This document shows, in pieces, positions 42,839 to 45,092 of a stretch of 45,092 nt of DNA. The position numbers and the translations under genes were made by a program. The stretch's first letter is position 1; each line of letters starts with the position of its first letter. The notes under the pieces are model-generated. The model was not told where the DNA came from. It did no database searches and saw nothing but the letters and a program-made list of their open reading frames with translations. Source of the DNA: Lenisia limosa (taxonomy: Eukaryota > Breviatea); NCBI GenBank assembly GCA_001655205.1, contig LPNZ01005283.1, positions 1 to 45,092 on the forward strand. The letters run 5' to 3'.

Positions 42839-43181
42839 AATCTATATCTCTGATTTAGATACATCTACCAAACATATATGATATCTACTTGAAGTGATCG
42901 TTTTTGAAAGGTTGCCACTCTGGACCCCCCAAAATCTCCCCTTGAGTGCTCCGCAAGCGTCGCTCGGAGCCCCTGGAGGGTACAGGGTGAAAGGTTGCAA
43001 AGATGATGGAAGAACTTTGGGAAAAGGGATATGAGTCTTGGGGGTCCCCCCACCCTCCACCCAATTGGCTTTTTGCCAACGAAAATTGCTGTAAGCAGCA
43101 CTGTTGCACTGTTTGAGTTATTTTTAATTGCAATAATGCAATAGTTGAGAAAAGAAGACAAGAACGTTCAAAACCCGCGCA
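42839..43181. promoter_or_regulatory. Shared region between two divergent secreted-protein genes
   Basis: 343 bp separate two start codons, both of genes with signal peptides. The middle (42920-43065) is GC-richer than its surroundings and holds CTGGACCCCCCAAAATC and, inverted, GGGGGTCCCCCCACC. I see no defined promoter motif, but a bidirectional promoter is likely. Confidence 0.4.
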
Positions 43182-44906
43182 ATGATGATTCACTTTTATC
43201 TGGTTTTAGCACTCCTCTTGCATGTAGCTCTCTCACATGTTGTTACAGATGTCAACAAAGATTATATTGTTGTAGGTGGCGGATTTTTGAAACATGGGTT
43301 TCGTTCATTCAGCTTTCCAGATACTGCTCATAACTAAGATATTTCTGGCTATTTATGCTGTTACTTTAGTATATATACATGTATATATTCCTCCAAGCGA
43401 TGCTACATTGAGCACATCTTATCTTTGCTCATTTGGTCTCACTTTTTAGCAAGGGACGCTGGTTGCAGATGGCCTCCAGGCACCTATTTTAGACAAGGTA
43501 TGAGAATACTGTGCACTTCCATATCGTTGAAAATCCTCCACTATATTTGAAAGTCTCCCCAGACCCTGTTACATTCCAGATCAAGACATATGTGGCACCT
43601 GACGATGTCACTCCTGAAGATTGCAATTTAAGCACCGCTTTGAAAATGGGGTAGGTGTAAATGACATTGTTACTAGTATATTATATGATATGATATGATA
43701 TATACATACATATATGATATATTATATTTAATTTTGCTAAAATCCAAGAATTGAAAATATATCCTGTCTGTTGTTATTCATATATGGAAGCCAGGAACTA
43801 GTGTTATTACTGTCTTGCATTTTCATTGGAAATCCAAGACAATTTTAACAACAAACATATTTAATAATAATATATGATATATATATCGATATAATAGTAT
43901 TTGAAGTTAGTATATAACTCTATGTAATAGAGGTTATGCAAAAAACATATTTGAATCGTAAACTTTGACTATATGATACAATAGTACATAACATTTTCAC
44001 ATGACGGATAAATGGGATATGGGATCATCGCCCAGAGCTTACTTTTTTATTTGATTTGATGAACTGAATATGAGAGATATATTATATATCGATATGCTGA
44101 CCATGGTAAATCTTTACCCATTTTGCTGAAGTTAAATCTGATTTTGTCAAGAGGCCACGCTCAGTATTGATATTGTATATCACACCGTCCATATATCTGT
44201 GAATTTTCCTCTATCTGTGATTGACGGAAAATTTTGCTAAAAATATGGCATACAAGAGAATTGTCATAACACTCTTGTTGCTAACAAAAATGACAATAAC
44301 TTTTATTTGTTGANNNNNNNNNNNNNNNNNNNNNNNNNNNNNNNNNNNNNNNNNNNNNNNNNNNNNNNNNNNNNNNNNNNNNNNNNNNNNNNNNNNNNNN
44401 NNNNNNNNNNNNNNNNNNNNNNNNNNNNNNNNNNNNNNNNNNNNNNNNNNNNNNNNNNNNNNATTAGTATGTAATATCATGCATAATACATACTATACAA
44501 TGATACACATGATTCTTAGAATCACATTTCGTTTCTTTTCACATTTTAGACGTTTTGGAGGAAAACCAGTTACCTGTCGTCCTGATGGACACTGGAAGTT
44601 CAGCAACTGGGTTGACCAAATGAGCAGTGAGATGGGAGTACTGAATTTTTACTGCCGTTTTGTTACAATTTATTGTCTTTTTGGAGTGGTTTTATCTCGT
44701 TTAGCTGGAGCCCTGTTTTATCTCGTTTAGCTGGAGCCCGTGCTATCTCCACATCAACCACACAATTTGTGGTGTCGGGTATTACTGGATATCAGAGAGC
44801 AGCCTTATTCGATGATGTAACTCTTGGAAGTGGGGTCATGGGGGGGTATCATTTGATAACCTTTTTGTCGCCTAAAACAACAGGTCCTTTTTCTAGATTG
44901 AAGTGA
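43182..44906 (+). CDS. Secreted protein, possibly Sushi- or MAM-like (gapped)
   Basis: The start at 43182 gives a signal peptide, MMIHFYLVLALLLHVALSHV, then VTDVNKDYIVV. Exons follow at about 43450-43497 (GTLVADGLQAPILDK), 43579-43651 (IKTYVAPDDVTPEDCNLSTA), 44550-44637 (RFGGKPVTCRPDGHWKFSNW) and about 44740-44906 (TQFVVSGITGYQRAALFDDV, then TLGSG). The CRPDGHW string resembles the end of a Sushi/CCP module and the FDDVTL string the end of a MAM-type domain; both are weak pattern matches. Introns here are long and AT-rich (43652-44549 with gap 44314-44462). It is divergent to the glycoprotein gene at 42838; both products are exported. Confidence 0.45.
43676..43900. repeat. AT-rich palindromic blocks
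   Basis: Runs of TATATGATATGATATGATAT and related ATATATCGATAT strings inside a 0.9-kb intron. The same kind of block (ATATCATATGATAT) occurs at 13765-13840, 35728-35765, 35990-36005 and 41100-41150. Confidence 0.6.
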
Positions 44907-45092
44907 TGAGAGTATTAGAGGTTCCTCAGACTTTTTCTTCAAATGTTCGTTTTAACCTATCATTCAATTAAAGCTGATATCTTTGGATATTAAGCAAGTG
45001 ACCAGTGTTTCTTTTTTTCTTTTTTGTTGTTTTTCAAAATGTTTGGCTCTCTGAGTTGATTTTTGGTTATATTTTGTTATAAATTTTACATT

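Noticed and set aside
44550-44635. A shifted frame reads PVVLMDTGSSATGL, like the active site of pepsin-type aspartic proteases
   Set aside because: The splice phase from the previous exon (ending KMG) requires the other frame (RFGGKPVTC...), and the DTGSS frame stops within about 10 residues. No second protease motif is visible.

Overview
This window is nuclear DNA from a unicellular or otherwise compact eukaryote. It has dense genes on both strands, many short exons (about 30-200 nt), mostly short GT-AG introns, and assembly gaps. The gene set (COPII Sec23, V-ATPase A, a CAMSAP/Patronin-type protein, a GT31-like glycosyltransferase, an ADP-ribosylglycohydrolase and several secreted or membrane proteins) does not fix the lineage. 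An intron-rich protist is most likely. No prokaryotic, organellar, tRNA or rRNA features were recognised.

Layout. Sec23 lies at 1-2713 (minus, 3' end outside the window). V-ATPase subunit A occupies 2958-20061 (plus): its 24 reconstructed exons give an unbroken protein of about 614 aa, but one intron (5593-18990) is 13.4 kb. That intron holds a TIR transposon in several contig pieces, a secreted beta-helix-like gene (9590-11067, minus, cut at the transposon) and a tryptophan/GW-rich gene (to 18029, plus). Next come a GT31-like glycosyltransferase (20430-23503, minus), a small unknown gene (23610-24387, plus), a type II membrane protein (about 24690-25178, minus), an ADP-ribosylglycohydrolase (25694-27862, plus, 387 aa), a CAMSAP gene with a C-terminal CKK domain (28084 to about 36216, minus), an unknown gene (about 36380-37321, minus), a small Gly/Ala-rich hydrophobic protein (37780-38837, plus), an EGF-containing membrane glycoprotein (39073-42838, minus) and a secreted protein (43182-44906, plus).

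Three things stand out. (1) A family of near-identical intron sequences (introner-like elements) sits in introns of at least four unrelated genes, in the orientation of the host gene each time: Sec23, V-ATPase A, the GW-rich gene and the membrane glycoprotein. Many introns also have G-runs just after the donor and C-runs just before the acceptor, and several assembly gaps start at such runs. (2) The 13.4-kb V-ATPase intron is probably a scaffolding artefact: its left transposon terminus matches the terminus at 18908 better than the one at 9548, and all four 10-N gaps of the window fall in or next to transposon sequence. (3) The GW-rich gene ends in seven consecutive phase-0 exons, each carrying Trp in a Gly/Ser/Asn/Glu/Pro context, which resembles Argonaute-hook proteins.

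Together the conserved genes cover vesicle coat assembly (Sec23), organelle acidification (V-ATPase), glycosylation (GT31-like), removal of ADP-ribose, and microtubule minus-end organisation (CAMSAP). They are ordinary housekeeping or cell-biology genes with no operon-like relationship. The unusual biology here is in the introns and mobile DNA.
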